Positions 9,382-16,682 of a stretch of 48,511 bases of DNA are shown one piece after another. Origin of the DNA: Paludibacteraceae bacterium (GTDB taxonomy: Bacteria > Bacteroidota > Bacteroidia > Bacteroidales > Paludibacteraceae); NCBI GenBank assembly GCA_017444065.1, contig JAFSXJ010000075.1, positions 1 through 48,511 of the forward strand, read 5' to 3'. The notes under the pieces are model-generated. The model searched no databases. It was not told the DNA's origin and was given only the letters and a program-made list of their open reading frames with translations. Each line of letters starts with the position of its first letter. Positions within the stretch are counted from its first letter, which is position 1. A program made the translations under genes and the position numbers.

Positions 9382-11391
9382 ATGAAACGATTGCTTATCA
9401 TCATATTGACTCTGGCGCTGATTAGTCCGCTTTATGCGGCTAACAATGAAAAGTCATACTGGTTCCAGCGTGCTGAGGAGGCATACGGGAAACAGGATTA
9501 TGGCAAATGCATGCAGAGGTGCGAGCGTGGCATACGTGAGAATCCAAAAGATGCATATTGTTGGGCAGTGATCGCCGAGGTATGCAGCAAACAGGTGTTT
9601 GCGCGGTACGGCCGCGCACTTGAGGCTGCTGATGAGGCTCTCAAATACCTGCCAAAGAAGGATACGCAGTGGATCAGTTTCGTTCATGCGATCCGCGGTG
9701 ATGTCTATTTTAAAGTAGGAGAACTTGCGCAATCGGCTGAAGCGTACGAAAGAGCAATCGCTATACAGCCTGACAAAATAGAGTATATCTATGCCCTCGC
9801 TGATGTTTATCGTAATCTTAAGCGTTATGAGGATGCCGAACAACTGCTCAGGCGCATTGTGGACAAGGAGCCATCGGAAGCATACGTGCAGGCTATTCTT
9901 GCAGCGAACTATCTTGATATGGGCGATACGCTCAATGCGATACGTCGAGTCAAACTATCTTTGGCTCTCCAGCCGGAAACCAATGCGGCGGCACACAACG
10001 TACTTTTCCGCAAGGCTTGGGCGGAGGGCGATGTGCCAAAAGCGGCTGCGGAGTATGTTGAACTGCTTAAGGCTGAGGAGTATTTCGGTGCTGCTTTTGA
10101 TACACTCAGTCTGCATGAATTCCCCTTTGTTATCGCTGCGGCAAAACAGTATGTAGATGGGGCACCTACTGATGCTACGCGACTCTCTGTCGTGGCGGCA
10201 ATATACTACAAGTATAGCCATTATGCCGATGCTTATCTGTGGCTCAAACAGGCTACAGAACTCGATGAAGAAAAAGAGAGTATGTTGACTGTCATCGATT
10301 CCGAACTTGCGCTATGGGACGAGCATGATCAAATCATTATGCAGACAATGAAGAAAGACAGTACTCTGCGTGTCAAATTGGCGCAGTCCTACGCAACACG
10401 CGGAGATTATGACGCTGCATATAGGCAATATATGCTCCTACGTAACAGCAATTCAACGGAAGAGTTCCTCTATCGTGAGTTGGGACGGTTGCTTACAAAT
10501 ATGCAGCGTTATAACGAAGCGCTTGCCTATATGGACACGGCTATCGTCATGGCATCCGAGAAATCGCAGGCAATAATGCTCTTTAATCGTGGAGAGATTT
10601 ATACCCGTATGAACCAGCCCGAGAAGGCGCTGCAGGATTATATGGCTGCCCGCGATGCTGCGGAGGATGAAGAAACGCGTGTGTATATTGAGGCTCTGCT
10701 CGGACATACGGAGCCAGTGCAGCATTATGTTGATTCTGTGCTACAGACCAATCTGTTTGCCGACAGTTACCTCCAACTTGCCGACCTATATGCCGTTATG
10801 CGTGATAAAGAGGGAATACTGCGTATGGCACGTCTCGCTTTTGAGCATGGCAAACGTGTTATCCCGCAGGATCGTGCATATCGCATCACATTTATCAAGA
10901 ACGATCCCGATTGGCAGGCTCTGCTTGCCGAGATTGAGCAGGCACGTTTGACGGATATATCTTACATCCGTCGTCAAGAGCAGGCTACTGTTGAGACAGC
11001 CGTCGTTACCCAGATTCCGTTTGAGAAGAAAGGCGGTGTCAACCAAGTGCAATGCACCATCAACGGATTGTCGTTGTATTTCGTCTTTGATACTGGCGCA
11101 AGCGATGTATCCATCTCTGATGTAGAAGCGAACTTCATGCTACGCAATGGTTATCTCACAGAACAGGATTTCATGGGCAAGCAGAACTATGTTACTGCCA
11201 CCGGCGAGATCCACGAAGGTACGATCATCAACCTCCGCGAAGTGAGGGTCGGAAATATATTTTTGACGAACATCAAGGCCAGTGTGGTAAAGAATCAATA
11301 TGCACCCTTGTTGCTCGGGCAATCGGTGTTCCGCCGCTTTGGCAGCTTGGAAGTAGATAATAATGCATCTGTTATTCGTTTTGTAAAATGA
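9382..11391 (+). CDS. Exported TPR protein with C-terminal retropepsin-like aspartic protease domain
   Basis: 669 residues: signal peptide (residues 1-19, 'LLIIILTLALISPLYAA'), TPR-like helix pairs over ~25-510, then a retropepsin-like domain from ~550 to the end. The active-site motif is D570-T-G-A-S574 after hydrophobic 'LYFVF'. A flap-like stretch follows, then the second hydrophobic-hydrophobic-G element 'APLLLGQSVFRRFG' and a final strand. Retropepsin-like domains work as dimers, so two copies, or one copy with the DTT-bearing paralogue at 6771, would be needed for a full active site; that pairing is inference. The stop overlaps the next ATG by 4 bp. Cell location is probably the periplasm; the substrate is unknown. 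Confidence 0.85.
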   Translation: MKRLLIIILTLALISPLYAANNEKSYWFQRAEEAYGKQDYGKCMQRCERGIRENPKDAYCWAVIAEVCSKQVFARYGRALEAADEALKYLPKKDTQWISFVHAIRGDVYFKVGELAQSAEAYERAIAIQPDKIEYIYALADVYRNLKRYEDAEQLLRRIVDKEPSEAYVQAILAANYLDMGDTLNAIRRVKLSLALQPETNAAAHNVLFRKAWAEGDVPKAAAEYVELLKAEEYFGAAFDTLSLHEFPFVIAAAKQYVDGAPTDATRLSVVAAIYYKYSHYADAYLWLKQATELDEEKESMLTVIDSELALWDEHDQIIMQTMKKDSTLRVKLAQSYATRGDYDAAYRQYMLLRNSNSTEEFLYRELGRLLTNMQRYNEALAYMDTAIVMASEKSQAIMLFNRGEIYTRMNQPEKALQDYMAARDAAEDEETRVYIEALLGHTEPVQHYVDSVLQTNLFADSYLQLADLYAVMRDKEGILRMARLAFEHGKRVIPQDRAYRITFIKNDPDWQALLAEIEQARLTDISYIRRQEQATVETAVVTQIPFEKKGGVNQVQCTINGLSLYFVFDTGASDVSISDVEANFMLRNGYLTEQDFMGKQNYVTATGEIHEGTIINLREVRVGNIFLTNIKASVVKNQYAPLLLGQSVFRRFGSLEVDNNASVIRFVK

Positions 11392-12494
11392 TGCAACGTG
11401 TTGTACATATTTTCCTTGTTACTTGTGCACTACTGGCAAGCAGTTGTGCGATGGCGAAAGCGAAAGTGAGTGAGCGGGTAGTGTACTACACGTCCATCGA
11501 CCAGCATGGTGACACGCTGACGCTGTCGGGCAAGGTGAGTGTGCCTGAGCACCCGAAAGGCATCATCCTTATGCCGCACTACACCATAGCGTCGAACGCC
11601 GAGGTGCCGTCCACCAGCAGCAAGAGCGAGATGCAATACCTGCGGAAGGATTACGTGCTCATCATGCCCGACTATATAGGTTACGGCATAACTCGTAACC
11701 GCGTTCATCCGTATCTGCGTGGTGATCTGACGGCGCGCAACTGCGTCGATATGCTGCTTGCCTCGGGTCCCGTTCTCGACAGTATGGGCGTCACACTGCC
11801 CAAAGACAGTATCAGCATTGTCGGATTCTCGCAAGGCGGCGCAACAGCATTGTGGATACTCAAACTGATAGAGGAGGAGTACAGCCAAACCATTCATGTC
11901 AAAGGCTGTTATGCCGGCAGCGGGCCTTATGACGTGGCAGCGACCTACGACGTTGCGGTGGCGCAGGACAAGGTGGGTATGCCGATGGTCATACCGATGC
12001 TGATAATGGGCACAAGCGAGGCGTACGACCTCAACCTCAGTCGTGAGCTGTTCTTCACACCCGTGCTGGACAAGCACTACGACGATTATGTGACATCCAA
12101 GGAGCACTCCTTCACAGTATTGTACTTCAAGATGTTCCACAAAAAGGTCAGCCACTGGCTAACCGCCTACGGCGCGGACAAGACGCAGCCCGAGACACGC
12201 CGGATGTACGAGGGCTTCCTCCGTTCGAGCCTCGTGCACTATCCGATAGACAACAGTGTAGTAGGGCAGGAGGTTATCTGCCCCGAGTGGCGACCGAAAG
12301 CACCGGTGTATGTGTTCCACTCCTATCGCGACCCAATAGTCACGTTCAAGTGTGCCGAACACCTGCAACGATGCTGGCAAAATCTGCCGAACGTGACATA
12401 CGATTTCGGGAACTATGGCGGTCATATGCAATCGATGAATATGTTCTTTCCGAGAGTGAAGAAACAGTTAAAGACCGCTGGCGCTCAAAGATAA
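11388..12494 (+). CDS. Exported alpha/beta hydrolase (lipase/esterase-like)
   Basis: 368 residues with a signal sequence containing 'LLASSCAMAKA'; either a lipobox at the Cys or a Sec cleavage after A-M-A is possible. The alpha/beta-hydrolase core is clear: nucleophile elbow G-F-S148-Q-G-G, acid D315 in 'HSYRDPIV' and histidine H346 in 'YGGHMQS', in the expected order. The region before the nucleophile ('YVLIMPDYIGYGITRN', then H-P-Y) resembles secreted lipases and prolyl-peptidase-like esterases that act on bulky substrates. The start overlaps the stop of the retropepsin gene (ATGA), so it is the last gene of the dut-TPR run. Substrate is not predictable; a combined proteolytic/esterolytic role with the preceding genes is speculative. 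Confidence 0.85.
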   Translation: MMQRVVHIFLVTCALLASSCAMAKAKVSERVVYYTSIDQHGDTLTLSGKVSVPEHPKGIILMPHYTIASNAEVPSTSSKSEMQYLRKDYVLIMPDYIGYGITRNRVHPYLRGDLTARNCVDMLLASGPVLDSMGVTLPKDSISIVGFSQGGATALWILKLIEEEYSQTIHVKGCYAGSGPYDVAATYDVAVAQDKVGMPMVIPMLIMGTSEAYDLNLSRELFFTPVLDKHYDDYVTSKEHSFTVLYFKMFHKKVSHWLTAYGADKTQPETRRMYEGFLRSSLVHYPIDNSVVGQEVICPEWRPKAPVYVFHSYRDPIVTFKCAEHLQRCWQNLPNVTYDFGNYGGHMQSMNMFFPRVKKQLKTAGAQR

Positions 12495-12553
12495 AAGACC
12501 AGCTACGCCTGAAAGAGCAATGATTGATTAGACAACTTAAAAAATATACAATT

Positions 12554-14296
12554 ATGCGCAAACTTTTTTTATCTCTCATCAGTGTGCTGCTTGCCATGCA
12601 AGTGACAGCAACGTATTACGTGTCGGGTAACGGTTCGTCGGGCAACCCGTGGTGCAACGGCAAGAGTTGGGGCGCGACCGCGTGCCCGATGACGGACCAG
12701 GGCAACGGTCTGTGGTCAATCACATTTGCCAATGTGCCAATAGGCAGTTACGAGTTCAAGGTGACAAACGGCTCCAGTTGGTACGGAGTGAGCAAGTTCT
12801 CACAGTCGTGCTCGAACATCTCGTGCTACGGCTCGGACAACATCCAGTTTGTGCTGGAGGACGCTCAGGATCTGACGGTTACCTACAACGGTTCGCAGAT
12901 ATGTCTGCAAGGATCCATTGGCAGTACCGAGCCCAATCCGGACGAGGTAGGTGTGACAGGTGTGCCGTCGGAGTACGAAGGCGTGATGCTGCAGGGGTTC
13001 TATTGGGAGTCGTACACGCTGAGCACGTTCTCGCGCACGAAGTATATTGACCTCATCAACTCGGGTATAGTGGATGAGATGGGCGCAAACTTCGATCTGG
13101 TATGGATGCCTCCCTCGGGTCAAGGAGGCGGTGTGGGGTACTATACGAAGTGTTATTCCAACCTGGACAGTGACTGGGGAACGAAGAGCAAACTTCAGGA
13201 GGTGTTGAGCCGTTTGCACAGCAAAGGCTGCAAGGTGTTGGCAGATATCGTCATCAACCATCACAACAGCAATAGCGGATGGGCAAAGGGCTTCGCGACG
13301 AACAACTTCGGCTCGTACGGAACCTATCAGATAAGCTCGAAGTACATATGCTCAGGCGATGAGGCGTTCACCAATTCATCGTCGGACAGCAAGAACCTCG
13401 AGCACGGCAATGCAGACACAGGTACGAACGATGCGGGGTGCCGTGACCTGGACCACACGAGCACCTATGTACAAGATATGTGCAAGGCGTACACGCAATG
13501 GATGATTAACACCATCGGCTTCGACGGTTTCCGCTACGACATGACGCTTGGCTATGCCGGCAAGTACCTGTCGATGTACAATCTGGCATCGCGACCGTTC
13601 TTCTCGGTGTCGGAGTGCTGGGAGAGCCTGAGTGTGATACAGAATCACCTGAGGGCAGCAAACTACAACACACTGGAGTTCGACTTCCCGCTGAAATACA
13701 AGTTCAACGATTGGAAAGGCGGTTCGTCTTACTCGTACCTGAAGAACCCGAGTCTTCGAGGCAAAGGGTTATCGAAATATGCCGTGACGATCATCGACAA
13801 ACACGACACGTTCCGTCGCTCGAACGGACAGGAGTTCTTGGGCGACAACACGGACATCACCACCAAGAAGCAGCAGATAGTTGAGGCAAACGCTTACCTG
13901 CTGATGATGCCGGGTGTGCCCTGTGTGTTCTGGCCTCACTGGTACACGTTCCGCGAGGATATAAACAAACTCATAGCTATCCGCAAGCAGGTTGGTATCC
14001 ACTCCGAGTCGAGCGTCTCGTCGGAAACAGCTGCCACGAGCAAGTACTCTGCCATCATCACAGGGCACCGCGGTCGGGTTTTCCTGCGTATGGGCTCGAA
14101 ACGAAGCGAGATAGAAGTGCCGGAAGGATTCAGTCTGGCATTAGCAGGCGATAACTTCGACATCTATGTATCGGAATCGACTCCGGTGGAGAATATCCGC
14201 GTAGAGTCCGCGGCCAGCAAGGTGCTTGAGAACGGCACAATGTACATCCTGCGGGATGATGCACGCTATATCATCGACGGCTGGATGGTGAAATGA
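12554..14296 (+). CDS. Secreted alpha-amylase (GH13) with N-terminal carbohydrate-binding-like domain
   Basis: 580 residues from ATG 12554, which gives the signal peptide 'MRKLFLSLISVLLAMQVTA'; the in-frame ATG at 12524 adds a non-signal leader. Residues ~20-125 form an aromatic-rich beta domain resembling starch-binding modules. The GH13 barrel shows all four regions: D231-I-V-I-N-H-H237; 'GFDGFRYDMT' with nucleophile D329; S-E-C-W with acid/base E354; and 'IIDKHDTF' with H417-D418. The extremity 'VENIRVESAASKVLENGTMY' onward, ending I-I-D-G-W-M-V-K, looks like the short T9SS-related C-terminal domain of Bacteroidales enzymes. It should cleave alpha-1,4 glucans outside the cell. No SusC/SusD genes are nearby, so it is not part of a classical starch-use locus here. 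Confidence 0.93.
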   Translation: MRKLFLSLISVLLAMQVTATYYVSGNGSSGNPWCNGKSWGATACPMTDQGNGLWSITFANVPIGSYEFKVTNGSSWYGVSKFSQSCSNISCYGSDNIQFVLEDAQDLTVTYNGSQICLQGSIGSTEPNPDEVGVTGVPSEYEGVMLQGFYWESYTLSTFSRTKYIDLINSGIVDEMGANFDLVWMPPSGQGGGVGYYTKCYSNLDSDWGTKSKLQEVLSRLHSKGCKVLADIVINHHNSNSGWAKGFATNNFGSYGTYQISSKYICSGDEAFTNSSSDSKNLEHGNADTGTNDAGCRDLDHTSTYVQDMCKAYTQWMINTIGFDGFRYDMTLGYAGKYLSMYNLASRPFFSVSECWESLSVIQNHLRAANYNTLEFDFPLKYKFNDWKGGSSYSYLKNPSLRGKGLSKYAVTIIDKHDTFRRSNGQEFLGDNTDITTKKQQIVEANAYLLMMPGVPCVFWPHWYTFREDINKLIAIRKQVGIHSESSVSSETAATSKYSAIITGHRGRVFLRMGSKRSEIEVPEGFSLALAGDNFDIYVSESTPVENIRVESAASKVLENGTMYILRDDARYIIDGWMVK

Positions 14297-14332
14297 GGAA
14301 GTTAACGAGCGAATGCAGCGAGTAAACTGACT

Positions 14333-14361
14333 AAAAAAGACCTCGAGCGAGGTCTTTTTTT
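14333..14361. terminator. Bidirectional intrinsic terminator
   Basis: A run of six A's (14333-14338), a 6-bp perfect stem GACCTC/GAGGTC (14339-14344 and 14349-14354) around a GAGC loop, then seven T's (14355-14361). The A and T runs let it work on both strands. It lies between the convergent alpha-amylase and aminotransferase genes, and its T run covers the first two bases of the aminotransferase stop codon complement. It is the clearest intrinsic terminator in the window. Confidence 0.9.
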
Positions 14362-15550
14362 ATTGTGCGTTGTATGTCTCGAGTGCTTTGCGCAGTACGA
14401 CCATCGCTTTACCGAGGTCGTCCTTGTTGAGCACGTACGCCATGCGCACCTGCTTGCGGCCGTCTTCTGGATTGGTGTAGAAACCCGTGCCAGGCGCCAT
14501 CATGATGGTTGCCCCCTCGAACGAGAAGTCGGTCAGGCACCACTTGCAGAACTTCTCCACATCGTCGACCGGCAGGCTCGCCATAACATAGAACGCGCCT
14601 GTAGGTGCCGGAGCGAACACACCGGGAATCTGGTTGAGCTGGTCGATGAGGTAGTTGCGGCGGGTGAGGTACTCGTCGTACACCTCCTGCATGTACTCCT
14701 CCGGCGTGGAGAGGGAGGCTTCGGCTACTATCTGTCCGAAGAGCGGCGGCGAGAGACGAGCCTGGCAGAACTTCATCACCGCCTCACGCACGGCTTTGTT
14801 CTTCGTAATGAGCGCGCCGATACGAATGCCGCACTCCGAGTAACGTTTCGACACACTGTCCACCAGAATCACATTCTGCTCAATGCCCTCCAAGTGGCAT
14901 GCGCTGATGTATGGCGATTTGGTGTAGATAAACTCGCGATAGACCTCATCGGATATGAGGTAGAGGTTGTACTTCTTCACAAGGTCGCGAATCTGCCGCA
15001 TCTCTTGCTTGGTGTAGAGGTACCCCGTCGGGTTGTTGGGGTTGCAGATGAGGATAGCGCGCGTCTTGGGCGTTATCTGTTTCTCAAACTCCTCCACCGG
15101 CGGTAACTTGAAGCCATCTTCGAGATGAGTTTTCACAGACTTCACCACTGCACCACAACTGATGGCGAATGCCATGTAGTTGGCATAACTGGGGTCGGTG
15201 ACGATAATCTCGTCGCCCGGGTTGAGGCAACTCATGTACGCAAACATGATAGCCTCCGAACCGCCCGAGGTGATGATAATCTCGTCGGGCGAGAGGTCGA
15301 TGCCATAGTCGGCGTAGTAACTCACCATCTTTGTGCGCAGAGACTTCAGTCCTTGCGACGGAGAGTAGGAGAGTATGTCCTGCTTGAAGTTCTTGACAGC
15401 CTCCAACGCCTGAGGAGGAGTAGGAATATCCGGCTGACCGATATTGAGGTGATACACATGTATGCCTGCGCGTTTGGCATCGTCGGCGTACTTGGCTAAT
15501 TTTCGGATAGGCGACTCCGGCATGGATTGAGCACGAACACTGATTTCCAT
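14360..15550 (-). CDS. Class I PLP-dependent aminotransferase (aspartate aminotransferase-like)
   Basis: 396 residues, the usual length for fold-type I aminotransferases. Visible marks are 'HLNIGQPDIPTP', the cofactor-binding 'ITSGGSEAI', 'ICNPNNPTGYLYT', the 'LISDEVYREF' Asp that holds the pyridine nitrogen, and the Schiff-base lysine K235 in 'DSVSKRYSECGIRIG'. This S-V-S-K-R-Y-S form is common in Bacteroidota enzymes annotated as aspartate aminotransferase; a broader substrate range cannot be excluded. It is a single-gene unit: its own promoter lies at 15594-15625 and the bidirectional terminator sits at its 3' end. Confidence 0.92.
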   Translation of the reverse strand: MEISVRAQSMPESPIRKLAKYADDAKRAGIHVYHLNIGQPDIPTPPQALEAVKNFKQDILSYSPSQGLKSLRTKMVSYYADYGIDLSPDEIIITSGGSEAIMFAYMSCLNPGDEIIVTDPSYANYMAFAISCGAVVKSVKTHLEDGFKLPPVEEFEKQITPKTRAILICNPNNPTGYLYTKQEMRQIRDLVKKYNLYLISDEVYREFIYTKSPYISACHLEGIEQNVILVDSVSKRYSECGIRIGALITKNKAVREAVMKFCQARLSPPLFGQIVAEASLSTPEEYMQEVYDEYLTRRNYLIDQLNQIPGVFAPAPTGAFYVMASLPVDDVEKFCKWCLTDFSFEGATIMMAPGTGFYTNPEDGRKQVRMAYVLNKDDLGKAMVVLRKALETYNAQ

Positions 15551-15593
15551 AGATAGTAATGCTTATTTCGTTCAGATAAACGCTATTATGGCA

Positions 15594-15625
15594 CAAAGGT
15601 ACAAAAAAAAACTGATATATGCAAA
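15594..15625 (-). promoter_or_regulatory. Bacteroidota promoter for the aminotransferase gene
   Basis: On the minus strand the -7 element is TACCTTTG (complement of 15594-15601), preceded by a -33 TTTG (complement of 15622-15625) with exactly 20 bp between. The -33 element extends to TTTGCA. About 43 bp separate the -7 element from the start codon at 15550. It is back to back with the promoter at 15641-15672. Confidence 0.85.
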
Positions 15626-15640
15626 TTTATTGCATATTTA

Positions 15641-15672
15641 TTTGCAGAAATCAAATATTTTTCGTATCTTTG
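15641..15672 (+). promoter_or_regulatory. Bacteroidota promoter for the 15703-18550 operon
   Basis: The -33 TTTG (15641-15644, extended TTTGCA) and the -7 TATCTTTG (15665-15672) are separated by 20 bp, matching the primary sigma-factor consensus known from Bacteroides. The start codon follows 30 bp later. It is divergent from the aminotransferase promoter, with only 15 bp between the two -33 elements, so one regulator could affect both. Confidence 0.88.
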
Positions 15673-15702
15673 TAGCGGTATATTGTATATAGAAAGGCTT
15701 AT

Positions 15703-16473
15703 ATGCAGAAGATGGTGTCTCGAATCGTACTGATGGCGGTGCTGATGTTGCTGCCATTGCTTGCTGTGGCAGATGATGCGGTGCTGCATCGGCTGTTGTT
15801 CCGCTCTGGTCGCGTGGTTGTGGGCGAAATCGTTCAGCGCAACAGCGAGGTCGTGATCGTCAAGGACGGTCACGGTGCACGATTTCAGTACCCGATGTCT
15901 GACATACAGGAGATCACTGAACTCAGCAATCAGCAACCCGAGGTCAGCACTGAGCCCGCAGAGACGAACTCGCGTTCGGTGACGAACGTGAAGCGCACCT
16001 CGCTGGGTGTGCGTGTGGCAGGCGGCGTCATGAGTCTGGACGGAACGACAGGCGGCGCAGTGGCTGCAGACTTCCGGCTTGGAGCGAACAATCTGGGCGG
16101 CAGGCATATCTTTCTGGGCGGACAAGTAGGTTACCGTGGGTTGATAGGCGCAGGTAAGACATTGTCGCTCATCCCGATAGATGTAACGATGGATTTGCCG
16201 CTGATGCAGGGCAACCATGTGCCGATGCTGGGTGCGAACATTGGTTACGGCATAGGCATCGGAGGCATCCGTGGTGGTGTGAACGCTGGATTGACGCTGG
16301 CCTACCGCTACCATTTCTCTCGCACAGGAGCGTTCCATATAGGTATTGCAGCCGAGGTGCAGCAATTGTCGTCTGCGCCGCATAGCATAACGATAGACTC
16401 TGACCAGACCTTCCTCTCAACAGGCGGACGAACCGCAGTGATGGGGTTGTTAACATTAGGCGTATTATTTTGA
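15703..16473 (+). CDS. Exported protein with Sm/SH3-like N-terminal segment and barrel-like C-terminal part
   Basis: 256 residues with a signal peptide ('IVLMAVLMLLPLLAVADDA'). Residues ~28-70 ('LLFRSGRVVVGEIVQRNSEV', then a D-I-Q-E-I end) have the strand pattern of the small 'K-x-G-x-x-x-G' domain found in many Bacteroidota outer-membrane proteins. From ~100 to the end, glycine- and aromatic-alternating strands that finish in F ('LLTLGVLF') suggest a small outer-membrane beta-barrel. No enzyme motif is seen. An alternative start at 15712 (M-V-S-R) is possible. The next ORF starts inside its stop region (4-bp overlap), so it is co-translated with the RHH-like protein and the antiporter. Confidence 0.7.
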   Translation: MQKMVSRIVLMAVLMLLPLLAVADDAVLHRLLFRSGRVVVGEIVQRNSEVVIVKDGHGARFQYPMSDIQEITELSNQQPEVSTEPAETNSRSVTNVKRTSLGVRVAGGVMSLDGTTGGAVAADFRLGANNLGGRHIFLGGQVGYRGLIGAGKTLSLIPIDVTMDLPLMQGNHVPMLGANIGYGIGIGGIRGGVNAGLTLAYRYHFSRTGAFHIGIAAEVQQLSSAPHSITIDSDQTFLSTGGRTAVMGLLTLGVLF

Positions 16474-16682
16474 TGAAACAGAAGAACTCATCCAACGGCA
16501 AGTTCAAGCGTCAGCCTCGTAACCATCCGATTACGGTGTTGCTTAATGACAGCGAGATGCGTACCGTCACACGCTACTGCGAACGGTACAAGTTCCGTAA
16601 CCGTTCGGAGATGATAAGACAGACGCTGATGCGGTCTATCCTCAAGAAATTCGATATAGACAGTCCGACCTTATTTGACTGA
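16470..16682 (+). CDS. Small ribbon-helix-helix-like protein
   Basis: 70 residues with a basic N-terminal tail ('KFKRQPRNHPITVLLNDSE'), one beta strand (I-T-V-L-L) and two helices ('MRTVTRYCERYKF', 'NRSEMIRQTLMRSILKKF'). That is the layout of Arc/MetJ-type ribbon-helix-helix DNA-binding proteins, where the N-R-S-E turn links the two helices. Similar short proteins occur widely in Bacteroidales. It overlaps the preceding gene by 4 bp and the antiporter gene by 1 bp, so it is tightly coupled to both. If it binds DNA, the divergent promoter region at 15594-15672 is a natural target; that is inference. No toxin-like partner is present. Confidence 0.7.
   Translation: MMKQKNSSNGKFKRQPRNHPITVLLNDSEMRTVTRYCERYKFRNRSEMIRQTLMRSILKKFDIDSPTLFD

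Noticed and set aside
16470-16682. The ribbon-helix-helix-like protein as an antitoxin
   Set aside because: No toxin-like small gene is adjacent; the overlapping genes are a membrane antiporter and a barrel-like protein.
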